A stretch of DNA of 6,705 nucleotides, from the NCBI GenBank assembly GCA_024643945.1, contig JAHELX010000340.1:1-6705 (forward strand), in the 5' to 3' direction. Positions 1 through 5,885 of this stretch are shown here, in pieces. Numbering within the stretch: the stretch's first letter is position 1; each line of letters starts with the position of its first letter. Under the pieces are notes generated by a model that was not told the DNA's origin, ran no database searches, and worked only from the letters and a program-made list of their open reading frames with translations. Source of the stretch: Anaerolineales bacterium. GTDB lineage: Bacteria > Chloroflexota > Anaerolineae > 4572-78 > NAK82. Made by a program: the position numbers and the translations under genes.

Positions 1-65
1 GAAAAAATGTCCGTGTTCTTTTCCGTCCGTGAGTCAAAGGTTTTCTCAAGGATCGATCATCTTAT

Positions 66-842
66 ATGGACACTAATAAACTCCGACATTTGTTGACTGA
101 AGTACAGGCGGGGCAGGTCAGCGTGGACCAGGCGCTGGGCCGGCTGCGCGACTTGCCCTACGACGACATCGGCTATGCCCGGCTGGACGTACATCGCTCG
201 TTGCGCCAGGGCTTGCCCGAGGTCGTCTTTTGTCAGAACAAGACGGTTGAGCAGGCGACCGGCATCCTGGCGCGGCTGTGGCAGCACCATGATCGCGTGC
301 TGGCCACGCGCGTGTCGGCCGAAATGGCAGCCGGCATCCAGAGCCAGTTGCCGGCTGCCGGCTACGATCCCACCTCTCATCTGCTGACCCTGGCTCGCAG
401 CGAGCTCCCCCCACCTGCAGACGATGCCCCCTACGCACTGGTCGTCAGCGGCGGCACCTCGGACCTGCCGGTGGCCGAAGAGGCGGCGCAAACGGTCGAG
501 TTCCTGGGCAGCCGGGCCGAACGGGCTTACGATGTAGGGGTGGCCGGCGTGCACCGCTTGCTGGACGAGCGAGAGCGGCTCTTTGGCGCCGAGGTAGTCA
601 TCAGCGTGGCTGGCATGGAGGGCGCGCTGACCAGCGTCGTCGGCGGGCTGGTTGCCTGCCCGGTGGTCGGCGTGCCCACCAGCGTGGGTTATGGGGCTAA
701 CTTCGCTGGGCTGAGTGCGCTATTGGCCATGCTCAATTCCTGCGCCCCGGGCGTGGCCGTGGTCAACATCGACAACGGCTTTGGGGCGGGACTCTACGCG
801 CATCTCATCCTGCGCCGGATCCAGGGATGCGACGAAAGATGA
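66..842 (+). CDS. larB: LarB, pyridinium-3,5-dicarboxylic acid mononucleotide synthase (nickel-pincer cofactor biosynthesis)
   Basis: LarB catalyses the first step of nickel-pincer nucleotide synthesis: it carboxylates the pyridine ring of nicotinate adenine dinucleotide with CO2 and releases AMP, giving the dicarboxylated mononucleotide (family knowledge). The 258-aa protein has the usual length. Its N-terminal part has the family pattern LPYDDIGYARLDVHR (30-44) and GLPEVVF (49-55). The C-terminal PurE-like domain (about 123-250) shows SGGTSDLPVAEE (128-139), VAGMEGALTSVVGG (181-194), PTSVGYGANFAG (204-215) and NIDNGFGAG (234-242). Cys226 in LNSCAPG fits the position of the cysteine reported to attack the substrate in the Lactiplantibacillus enzyme. 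A weak AAGGA (48-52) lies 13 nt before the ATG, so the start rests mainly on alignment with the family. The stop overlaps the larC start (ATGA, 839-842), implying translational coupling. Confidence 0.95.
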   Translation: MDTNKLRHLLTEVQAGQVSVDQALGRLRDLPYDDIGYARLDVHRSLRQGLPEVVFCQNKTVEQATGILARLWQHHDRVLATRVSAEMAAGIQSQLPAAGYDPTSHLLTLARSELPPPADDAPYALVVSGGTSDLPVAEEAAQTVEFLGSRAERAYDVGVAGVHRLLDERERLFGAEVVISVAGMEGALTSVVGGLVACPVVGVPTSVGYGANFAGLSALLAMLNSCAPGVAVVNIDNGFGAGLYAHLILRRIQGCDER

Positions 843-2029
843 AGATTGCCTACTTTGACTGCATCGCGGGCGCCAGTGGAGATATGATTCTGGGCGCGCT
901 ACTCGACGCCGGGCTGCCAGAGGCAACGCTGCGCGCGCGCCTGGCCGATCTCCGGCTGGACGGCTTTGAGCTGCGCTGCCAACAGGTCCTTAAAAATGGG
1001 TTCAGCGCCACCAAAGTGGACGTGCTCGTCGCCGAGGATGTGCCGGCGCGTCACCTGCCGGAGATCGAGGCCATCGTGCTGGAGAGCGACCTGTCCCCAG
1101 CCATCCAGGAACAGGCGCTAGCTATCTTCCGGCGACTGGGCGAAGTGGAAGCAAACATTCACGGCACTACCCTCGACCAGGTGCATTTGCACGAACTGGG
1201 GGCTGTAGACACCATCGTCGACGTGGCCGGCGCGCTAGCCGGCCTGGATGCGCTGGGGGTTGAACGGATATACGCATCGCCGCTGCCGATGGGCCGGGGC
1301 TTTGTACGCGGCGCTCACGGGCTGATCCCGCTACCGGCGCCGGCCACAGTCGCTCTGCTCGAAGGGGTGCCGGTAGTGGGCAGTGACCTGGACATGGAAC
1401 TGGTCACCCCTACGGGAGCAGCGCTCCTGTCATCACTGGCAGCCGGCTTCGGCCCCATCCCGGCGATGACGTTGACGGCCGTCGGTTATGGGGCCGGGGG
1501 CCGCGATTTACCTATCCCCAACGTGCTGCGCCTGCTGCTGGGTGAGCAGGCAGCGCCGAATGATGCGGTGACCGAGACGTTGGCAATGCTGGAGACCAAC
1601 GTTGACGATCTCAACCCGGAGATTTACGACTACGTGATGGCCCGCCTGTTCGAGGCTGGCGCACTGGATGTCTTTCTGTCGCCTATCCAGATGAAAAAGA
1701 ACCGGCCGGCGACGCTGCTGCGCCTCATCTGCCGGCCGGACGGCGCCGACGAACTGATGGCGATCCTGTTCGCCGAAACCAGCACGCTGGGGGTACGGCA
1801 GCAGTTGGTGACGCGGCACTGCCTGGCGAGGGAGATGCAGACGGTCGAGACGCCCTATGGCGCAGTCCGCGTCAAGGTAGCCCGCTGGGGCGAGGGCCAG
1901 GTCAAAGCGGCACCCGAGTACGACGATTGCCGGCGGCTGGCGGAGTCGAACGGCGTCCCCTTGCGCGAGGTGTATCGCGCCGCCGAGCGGGCGACTGAAC
2001 GATTAGTGCCATCCTTGCCAGAAACCTAA
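839..2029 (+). CDS. larC: LarC, nickel insertion protein (CTP-dependent cyclometallase) of the nickel-pincer cofactor pathway
   Basis: LarC inserts nickel into the dithiolated pyridinium mononucleotide, using CTP, to complete the NPN cofactor used by lactate racemase and relatives (family knowledge). The predicted protein is 396 aa. The N-terminal half (LarC1-like) shows FDCIAGASGDMILGALLDAG (6-25), HLHELGAVDTIVDVAGA (116-132) and LVTPTGAALL (188-197). The C-terminal half (LarC2-like, from about 248) shows ETNVDDLNPE (252-261), QMKKNRPATLL (284-294), TSTLGVR (314-320) and KAAPEYDDC (356-364). In Lactiplantibacillus the two halves are joined by a programmed frameshift; here they are one uninterrupted frame. 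I do not see the histidine-rich linker that some homologues carry. I place the start at 839 (MKIAYFDC), where ATGA overlaps the larB stop; an in-frame ATG at 827 would only add MRRK. A bidirectional terminator follows at 2158-2189. Confidence 0.95.
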   Translation: MKIAYFDCIAGASGDMILGALLDAGLPEATLRARLADLRLDGFELRCQQVLKNGFSATKVDVLVAEDVPARHLPEIEAIVLESDLSPAIQEQALAIFRRLGEVEANIHGTTLDQVHLHELGAVDTIVDVAGALAGLDALGVERIYASPLPMGRGFVRGAHGLIPLPAPATVALLEGVPVVGSDLDMELVTPTGAALLSSLAAGFGPIPAMTLTAVGYGAGGRDLPIPNVLRLLLGEQAAPNDAVTETLAMLETNVDDLNPEIYDYVMARLFEAGALDVFLSPIQMKKNRPATLLRLICRPDGADELMAILFAETSTLGVRQQLVTRHCLAREMQTVETPYGAVRVKVARWGEGQVKAAPEYDDCRRLAESNGVPLREVYRAAERATERLVPSLPET

Positions 2030-2071
2030 AGAGCGAGGAAATGAATTATTGGAGGCCGGCGAGTTTTTTTA

Positions 2072-2123
2072 GGACGCGGATTAACGCGGATTTTTAATAT
2101 TTTATCTGCGTTAATCCGCGTCC
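2072..2123. repeat. Near-perfect inverted repeat with internal decamer repeats, 20-bp arms
   Basis: The left arm (2072-2091) and right arm (2104-2123) match at 19 of 20 positions around a 12-nt AT-only loop (2092-2103); the single mismatch can still form a G-U wobble on one strand. The left arm contains two copies of ACGCGGATT in tandem (2074-2082, 2084-2092). The unit lies between the convergent larC and COG2403 genes. Neither side has a T-run positioned for termination: seven Ts precede the left arm on the plus strand, but these would read as As on the minus transcript. It resembles the dispersed ACGCGGATT/TCTGCGT intergenic repeats I recall from many bacterial genomes, which would need a genome search to confirm. 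Confidence 0.8.
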
Positions 2124-2157
2124 AATTCAGAAGTCGCCAATGACCAGATGAAATAAA

Positions 2158-2189
2158 CAGGGCGGCATGAGGATGCCGCCCTGTTTTTT
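2158..2189. terminator. Strong intrinsic terminator, probably bidirectional, between convergent larC and the COG2403 gene
   Basis: A perfect 11-bp stem is formed by CAGGGCGGCAT (2158-2168) and ATGCCGCCCTG (2173-2183) with a 4-nt loop (GAGG). On the plus strand it is followed by six Ts (2184-2189), ending larBC transcripts. On the minus strand the stem is followed by TTTATTT (2157-2151), so it can also end the COG2403 transcript, whose stop codon is only 6 nt away. Flanking A/T pairs partly extend the stem on both sides. Confidence 0.93.
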
Positions 2190-2195
2190 AGATCA

Positions 2196-3518
2196 CTATG
2201 CCTTCAGCCGTTCGGCCAGGATCTCGGTCAGGGTAGGGCGACCGATCTCCTGCAATTCGTAGCGCACCCGGTCCATGGGGTGCCGGATGTCGTGCAAGAC
2301 GCGTCGCAGGTCAATGGGAGTGGCAGCGATGACCACATCGCAGGGCGTGGCATTGATGGTCGCTTCCAGGTCCCGGATTTGCTCCTCACCGTAGCCCATA
2401 GCCGGCAGCAGGGGCCCCGTGTCGGGATATTTCTCGAATGTCCGGGCGATGTCGCCCACCGCGTAGGGGCGGGGATCGATGATCTCCGCGGCACCAAAGC
2501 GCCGGGCCGCGACGATGCCAGCCCCATAAGTCATGCCGCCGTGGGTAAGAGTCGGGCCGTCCTCGATGACGAGCACGCGCTTGCCCCGGATGCGGGCCGG
2601 ATCGTCGACGAATATGGGCGAAGCAGCGTCTACCACAGTTGCATTGGGCGCCAATAGTTCGATGTTGGCGCGCACTTTGGACGTTTCGGCCAGGTCAGCG
2701 GTATCAATTTTGTTGATGACTACCACGTCAGCCATGCGCAGGTTGGCCTCACCCGGGTGATAGGTCTTCTCGTGGCCGGCCCGGTGCGGGTCAGTCACCA
2801 CGATGTGCAGGTCGGGCTTGAAGAAAGGCAAGTCGTTGTTGCCACCGTCCCAGACCACTACATCGGCTTCGCCCTCAGCCTGGCGCAGAATGGCCTCGTA
2901 ATCCACCCCAGCGTAGACAACCGTCCCCCGGTCCAGGTGGGGTTCGTACTCCTCCCGCTCCTCGATGGTGCAATGGTAACGGTCCAGGTCGCTGTAATCG
3001 GCGAAGCGCTGTACGGACTGAGCCACCAAGTCACCGTAAGGCATGGGATGGCGCACGACGACGAATTGTTTGCCCATTTCCTTGAGGATCTCACACACGC
3101 GGCGCGTGGTCTGGCTTTTGCCACAGCCGGTGCGCACGGCGCCAGTGGAGATCACCTGCTTGCTGCTCTTGAGCATGGTGTTATTGGCCCCCATCAGCCG
3201 AAAATCGGCCCCGGCGGCCAGTACCTGGGAGGCTTTGTGCATCACGTACTCGTGGGACACATCGGAATAGGCAAAGACAACCTGGTCCGCTTTCAGATCG
3301 CGGATGAGGTCGTCCAATTCGCTCTCAGGGTGGATGCGGATACCCTGAGGGTAGAGGGACCCGGCCAGTTGGGCCGGGTAGATGCGGCCTTCGATGTTGG
3401 GAATCTGGGTGGCAGTGAAAGCGACGACTTCATAACGCTCGTTATCCCGGAAGAATACGTTGAAATTATGGAAGTCGCGGCCAGCCGCCCCCATAATGAT
3501 CACGCGAATCTTCTCCAT
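2196..3518 (-). CDS. COG2403 family protein (cyclic 2,3-diphosphoglycerate synthetase-like, predicted GTPase)
   Basis: The 440-aa protein belongs to the family whose characterised archaeal member makes cyclic 2,3-diphosphoglycerate from 2,3-diphosphoglycerate with ATP; the role of bacterial members is unproven. An N-terminal Rossmann-like segment begins IRVIIMGAAGRDFHNFN (4-20). A phosphate-binding loop follows at 126-136, GAVRTGCGKSQ. A GTPase-like WDGGNNDLPF (223-232) and NKID (269-272) come next, then EDGPTLTHGGM (319-329). The strict Walker A consensus is not fully met, because the residue five before Gly133 is Val128. No signal peptide or membrane segment is seen, so it should be cytoplasmic. 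The frame is open upstream to 3656, but that extension runs through palindromic non-coding DNA. The ATG at 3518 is preceded by AAGGAG at 9 nt and gives the expected N-terminus. The gene lies downstream of tatC, after a 151-nt gap, and convergent with larC. Confidence 0.85.
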   Translation of the reverse strand: MEKIRVIIMGAAGRDFHNFNVFFRDNERYEVVAFTATQIPNIEGRIYPAQLAGSLYPQGIRIHPESELDDLIRDLKADQVVFAYSDVSHEYVMHKASQVLAAGADFRLMGANNTMLKSSKQVISTGAVRTGCGKSQTTRRVCEILKEMGKQFVVVRHPMPYGDLVAQSVQRFADYSDLDRYHCTIEEREEYEPHLDRGTVVYAGVDYEAILRQAEGEADVVVWDGGNNDLPFFKPDLHIVVTDPHRAGHEKTYHPGEANLRMADVVVINKIDTADLAETSKVRANIELLAPNATVVDAASPIFVDDPARIRGKRVLVIEDGPTLTHGGMTYGAGIVAARRFGAAEIIDPRPYAVGDIARTFEKYPDTGPLLPAMGYGEEQIRDLEATINATPCDVVIAATPIDLRRVLHDIRHPMDRVRYELQEIGRPTLTEILAERLKA

Positions 3519-3527
3519 TGAAGAAAT

Positions 3528-3533
3528 CTCCTT
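3528..3533 (-). promoter_or_regulatory. Shine-Dalgarno AAGGAG that fixes the start of the COG2403 gene
   Basis: AAGGAG on the minus strand lies 9 nt before the ATG at 3518. It decides against the longer open frame that begins at 3656 inside the palindrome. Confidence 0.85.
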
Positions 3534-3561
3534 TTTATTTGGGTCTGACTGAACTTGGTTG

Positions 3562-3594
3562 ATCCTTGCGAAGGTTTTGAACCTTCGCAAGGAT
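3562..3594. repeat. Perfect 15-bp inverted repeat, 3-nt loop
   Basis: Arms 3562-3576 (ATCCTTGCGAAGGTT) and 3580-3594 match perfectly around TTG. On the minus strand the repeat falls in the leader of the COG2403 gene, ending about 29 nt before its Shine-Dalgarno. No T-run follows on that strand, so it is not a standard terminator of tatC. On the plus strand it is followed by a T-rich stretch, but no plus-strand gene reads into it. It could be a leader hairpin or a copy of a dispersed palindromic repeat. Confidence 0.85.
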
Positions 3595-3603
3595 GTTCCT
3601 TTT

Positions 3604-3609
3604 ATTATA
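3604..3609 (-). promoter_or_regulatory. Possible -10 box (TATAAT) for the COG2403 gene
   Basis: The minus strand reads TATAAT, preceded by GGG, in the gap between tatC and the COG2403 gene. The position about 17 nt upstream falls inside the large palindrome and does not resemble TTGACA, so only the -10 match supports this. If used, the transcript would start just before the 15-bp hairpin. Confidence 0.3.
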
Positions 3610-3613
3610 CCCA

Positions 3614-3660
3614 ACGCATGGGGGTGTACCTCCCCTCCGGGGAGGTACACCCCCATGCGT
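3614..3660. repeat. Perfect 22-bp inverted repeat, 3-nt loop, just after tatC
   Basis: Arms 3614-3635 and 3639-3660 are exact reverse complements around the loop TCC (3636-3638). It starts 9 nt after the tatC stop codon on the minus strand. The transcript would fold into a very stable hairpin, but what follows is TGGGTATAATAAAA, not a T-run, so it is a non-canonical terminator or a 3'-end stabiliser at best. The GC-rich arm contains GGGGGTGTACCTCCCC, itself partly self-complementary. Confidence 0.9.
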
Positions 3661-3669
3661 GCATTATAT

Positions 3670-4437
3670 CTATGCCTGTCGTTTCCGATAGCTAAGGCGC
3701 GAGAGGAAGACCCCCAATTCGTAGAGGACCATCAGGGGTGCCATAACCAGCAGCATATTGACCGGGTCTACGGTGGGGGTGATAGCAGCCGCAATGAGAG
3801 CGATGAGGACGATCGCATATTTACGATTTTGCTTGAGGAATTGGGGCGTAATGATCCCCAATCGCGCCAAAAATGCCAGGATGAGGGGAGTCTCGAAGCT
3901 GGCGCCAATCCAAAACATCAGCCGGCTGACAAAACCAAAATAGGTGCTGGGCCGGGGCCGGGTTGGAATATTGAGGAAGCCGATGAGGAAGGGGACAGCA
4001 ACGGGTAGCATGACAAAATAGGCAAAGGCCACCCCCAGCAGGAAAAGGAGCGAGGCACTGGGGACGACTATCCACAGATAGCGGCGCTCTTCCCGGGTCA
4101 AACCTGGCACGATGAAGCGGATGAGCTGATAGACGATGACCGGCATGGCCAGCACCATCCCACTGATGAGAGAAACCCGCATAAAGACGCCCATATTTTC
4201 GGTGACGTCAATGGCCTCCAGGGCCTGGCGCCCACCAATGGGGATGCTGAGAATCTCCACCAGACGGTCGGCGAAGATGAAGCTGATGGCTGTGGTGATC
4301 AACAACGCAATGGAAGCCTTGACCAGGCGGCTGCGCAGCTCACCCAGGTGATCCAACAAGGTCATTTCAGCCCCAAGTTCTTCGTCTTGTGAGGACTGCT
4401 CGGAGGTTTGGGTGGAAGGAGGATTAAGAGTGGCCAT
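3670..4437 (-). CDS. tatC: TatC, twin-arginine translocase core subunit
   Basis: TatC is the polytopic inner-membrane receptor that binds twin-arginine signal peptides and, with TatA/TatB-type partners, exports folded proteins. The 255-aa product has a polar cytoplasmic N-terminus (1-25). The family motif LLDHLGELRSRLVKA (27-41) leads into the first membrane helix (about 40-56), and five further hydrophobic stretches fit the six-helix fold. Also visible are FIVPGLTREERRY (108-120), with the conserved glutamate of the cytoplasmic loop, GASFETPLILAFL (178-190), whose Glu182 matches the functional Glu170 of the E. coli protein, and a C-terminal YELGVFLSRL (239-248). The ATG at 4437 has AAGGA 8 nt upstream; alternative ATGs at 4446 and 4509 lack such a site. 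It overlaps the end of the tatA/B gene by 14 nt, pointing to coupled translation. Confidence 0.96.
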   Translation of the reverse strand: MATLNPPSTQTSEQSSQDEELGAEMTLLDHLGELRSRLVKASIALLITTAISFIFADRLVEILSIPIGGRQALEAIDVTENMGVFMRVSLISGMVLAMPVIVYQLIRFIVPGLTREERRYLWIVVPSASLLFLLGVAFAYFVMLPVAVPFLIGFLNIPTRPRPSTYFGFVSRLMFWIGASFETPLILAFLARLGIITPQFLKQNRKYAIVLIALIAAAITPTVDPVNMLLVMAPLMVLYELGVFLSRLSYRKRQA

Positions 4438-4798
4438 CGCCGGCATCCTTCTCTGAGGTATCGGGTTTTGAGAGCTGCGTCTTAGGTGGGGCTGGCTCGG
4501 CTGACCCATCCGATGGCGAAGTCAGCGGTCCAGTGAGCGCGCGCTGAAGATCGGACTGAGCTTCCTTGAAAGGTTCGGTCACTGCCTTTTTGAGCCCTTT
4601 GTCACCCGCCTCAATCTGAGATACGCGGTTTAACTCTTTTTCCCACTCAGCGCTGAATCCCTGCGACATAGCGCGCAGATCACGCAAGGTCTTGCCGATG
4701 GATCGAGCTATTTCAGGTAATCGTTCCGGTCCGACCACGATAAGAGCGATAATCAAAACAACCAAAAGTTCAAGCGGGCCAATGCCCAAGAAGTCCAT
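4424..4798 (-). CDS. TatA/TatB-family subunit of the twin-arginine translocase
   Basis: This 124-aa single-pass membrane protein has the TatA/B layout: a very short N-terminus, a membrane helix (about 6-22) with an early acidic residue (Glu10), a hinge GPERLPE (23-29), an amphipathic helix IARSIGKTLRDLRAM (30-44), and a charged, Pro/Ser-rich, probably disordered tail from about residue 90. The GPERLP hinge is typical of TatB rather than the FGxxKLP of TatA. In organisms with a two-component Tat system, however, one protein of this kind may serve both roles, so I leave the symbol open (tatB or tatA). GAAGG lies 8 nt before the start. The gene begins 3 nt after the nusB stop and overlaps tatC, so the three are surely co-transcribed. 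Confidence 0.92.
   Translation of the reverse strand: MDFLGIGPLELLVVLIIALIVVGPERLPEIARSIGKTLRDLRAMSQGFSAEWEKELNRVSQIEAGDKGLKKAVTEPFKEAQSDLQRALTGPLTSPSDGSAEPAPPKTQLSKPDTSEKDAGDGHS
4446..4450 (-). promoter_or_regulatory. Shine-Dalgarno AAGGA of tatC, inside the tatA/B coding end
   Basis: AAGGA within the last codons of the tatA/B gene lies 8 nt before the tatC ATG at 4437. It decides the tatC start among three in-frame ATGs. Confidence 0.7.
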
Positions 4799-4801
4799 AC
4801 G

Positions 4802-5266
4802 TTATACCTTCGATGCTTCATCATAAGGATACTCTCTTGGAGCCAGGGTCGAAAGGATGCGATCGCGTCCCTGAGCTGCCAGGCTGCCCAGCACGCCATT
4901 TACAAAGCGCGGCGAACTATCACTACCAAACGTCTTGGCCAGTTCGACGGCTTCGTTGATGGCGACCTTGGGTGGTGTGTCTGAATCAAAGAGAAGTTCG
5001 TAGATAGCAATGCGCAAGACGTTGCGATCTACCACCGCAATCTGATCTACCGGCCATTCAGGCGCCAGATCTCCCATCACATGATCAAGCTCTGGAACAT
5101 GATCGACAACTCCCTCTACCAGGTGAAAAGCAAACGAGGTAGCAGCTTCCGGCAAGGGATGCTCTTTGATTTGACAACCCAACGCATATTCCAGAGTGTG
5201 CTGGGTAAAATCCAATTCGTAAAGTGCCTGAAGTGCGATCGCACGGGCGCGACGACGTGCTTTCAT
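4802..5266 (-). CDS. nusB: NusB, transcription antitermination factor
   Basis: NusB binds boxA RNA with S10 (NusE) and promotes antitermination, chiefly in rRNA operons. The 154-aa all-helical protein shows the family hallmarks: an arginine-rich start [19 protein letters not shown] (2-20), [14 protein letters not shown] (80-93), [18 protein letters not shown] (98-115) and [11 protein letters not shown] (120-130). The frame is open up to an ATG at 5335, but the ATG at 5266 has GGAGGG 8 nt upstream and matches the usual NusB N-terminus, so I use it. It lies 110 nt after an Asp23-family gene, the same pairing as yqhY-nusB in Bacillus. The stop is 3 nt before the tatA/B gene. Confidence 0.95.
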   Translation of the reverse strand: MKARRRARAIALQALYELDFTQHTLEYALGCQIKEHPLPEAATSFAFHLVEGVVDHVPELDHVMGDLAPEWPVDQIAVVDRNVLRIAIYELLFDSDTPPKVAINEAVELAKTFGSDSSPRFVNGVLGSLAAQGRDRILSTLAPREYPYDEASKV

Positions 5267-5274
5267 GCGCACTG

Positions 5275-5280
5275 CCCTCC
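5275..5280 (-). promoter_or_regulatory. Shine-Dalgarno GGAGGG that fixes the nusB start
   Basis: GGAGGG on the minus strand lies 8 nt before the ATG at 5266. The upstream ATG at 5335 has no comparable site at a usable distance. Confidence 0.8.
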
Positions 5281-5322
5281 GCCAAAACCTGAGGACCCCG
5301 ACGCTTCGGACATTTTGCCTTT

Positions 5323-5353
5323 GGAGCACGGCCATGACCAGGCCGGCTGCTCC
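5323..5353 (-). other. Bulged hairpin in the Asp23-nusB spacer
   Basis: On the minus transcript, GGAGCA and CGGCC pair with GGCCG and TGCTCC to give 11 bp, with a 2-nt bulge (GC) and a 7-nt loop. It begins 23 nt after the Asp23-family stop and ends 56 nt before the nusB start. No T-run follows, so it should not be a full terminator. It may tune or process the transcript between the two genes, or be chance in GC-rich DNA. Confidence 0.5.
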
Positions 5354-5376
5354 GGGAAGGGTCCTTACGGATCAAT

Positions 5377-5730
5377 TCAGTAACCCCGCGTGAAGGGAAA
5401 GTCAACGTCTTGAATATAGACGTTGACCGCCAACACCTCCATACCGACCATGTCTTGAATAGCCCGGCTGACCTCATTTTGCAACTGGCGTCCCAGCCGC
5501 AGCAAGTTCGCCTCAGGTTCAGCAACCACATAGAGGTCAACGGTCACGGCATTGTCTTTAATGGAGAGGTTGACACCGTCTCCCCTTCCCGGCCGGCCCA
5601 GTATCCGCTCCACGTCCAACCGCCACTCGTCGCTCATGCGGGCAACCCCTGTCATTGCCAGCGATGTAAGGCGGGCCACGGTAGTGAGCACAGAGGGATG
5701 GATTGTTACAGTACCGAGAGCTTGTTCCAT
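5377..5730 (-). CDS. Asp23/Gls24 family envelope stress response protein (YqhY-like)
   Basis: This 117-aa protein has the Asp23/Gls24 (DUF322) pattern: LGTVTIHPSVLTTVARLTSL (5-24), the variable middle, then alternating strands DGVNLSIKDNAVTVDLYVVA (51-70) and a C-terminal helix and strand ending VLAVNVYIQDVDF (99-111). In Firmicutes such proteins are linked to the cell envelope, and YqhY to control of acetyl-CoA carboxylase; the role here is unknown. No membrane helix is seen. The position just upstream of nusB matches yqhY-nusB, which supports the call. The start is uncertain: the ATG at 5730 has GGAG 9 nt upstream and begins at the conserved domain, whereas a GTG at 5772 would add 14 residues but has no good ribosome site. 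Confidence 0.9.
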   Translation of the reverse strand: MEQALGTVTIHPSVLTTVARLTSLAMTGVARMSDEWRLDVERILGRPGRGDGVNLSIKDNAVTVDLYVVAEPEANLLRLGRQLQNEVSRAIQDMVGMEVLAVNVYIQDVDFPFTRGY

Positions 5731-5834
5731 AAACCTCTGCTCCAAGGGAACATCAGCAGAACCTTCAGTCACTGAAACTATCTGGCCTCAATTCTCGCTA
5801 AGCTAAGGTACCAGGCCTAAAAGTTAAAGTTACC

Positions 5835-5840
5835 ATTATA
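5835..5840 (-). promoter_or_regulatory. Possible -10 box (TATAAT) for the Asp23-nusB-tat unit
   Basis: TATAAT reads on the minus strand 104 nt before the chosen start of the Asp23-family gene, in an AT-rich patch (5819-5843) of an otherwise GC-rich window. The best upstream match to a -35 box is TTGCAT, with a 20-nt spacer, which is poor. The local AT-richness and the exact hexamer are the only support. Confidence 0.35.
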
Positions 5841-5866
5841 TTACCACGGTACTACAGACTATGCAA

Positions 5867-5885
5867 GCCCCAATTATCATGGGGC
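5867..5885. repeat. Small inverted repeat, 6-bp arms
   Basis: GCCCCA (5867-5872) and TGGGGC (5880-5885) pair around a 7-nt AT-rich loop. It directly abuts the 5886-5918 palindrome, so the fabG 3' region would form two back-to-back hairpins. Confidence 0.55.

Noticed and set aside
7..99. Short open frame starting at the first ATG of the window
   Set aside because: It overlaps the larB start out of frame, is about 30 codons long, and has no motif or ribosome site in view.
57..554. 165-residue minus-strand open frame opposite larB
   Set aside because: It is antisense to conserved LarB coding sequence and has no family resemblance.
827..838. Upstream ATG as the larC start
   Set aside because: It would add only MRRK before the conserved MKIAYFDC N-terminus. 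The ATGA overlap at 839 is the more usual arrangement, though 827 cannot be excluded.
2041..2097. 18-codon open frame after larC with GAGGAA just upstream
   Set aside because: It reads straight into the inverted repeat, and its end is simply the translation of the repeat units, so a real peptide is unlikely.
2757..3521. 254-residue open frame on the plus strand opposite the COG2403 gene
   Set aside because: It is the antisense shadow of a well-supported gene in GC-rich DNA, has no recognisable motifs and no ribosome site that I could see.
3519..3656. 46-residue N-terminal extension of the COG2403 protein
   Set aside because: The extension is translated palindrome and leader sequence; AAGGAG placed 9 nt before 3518 fixes the shorter start.
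3562..3660. CRISPR-like or tandem repeat array
   Set aside because: The two palindromes are unrelated in sequence and there are no regularly spaced direct repeats.
3559..4008. 149-residue plus-strand open frame through the palindromes and the 3' part of tatC
   Set aside because: It crosses two perfect palindromes and lies antisense to conserved TatC sequence, and its translation is charged low-complexity sequence.
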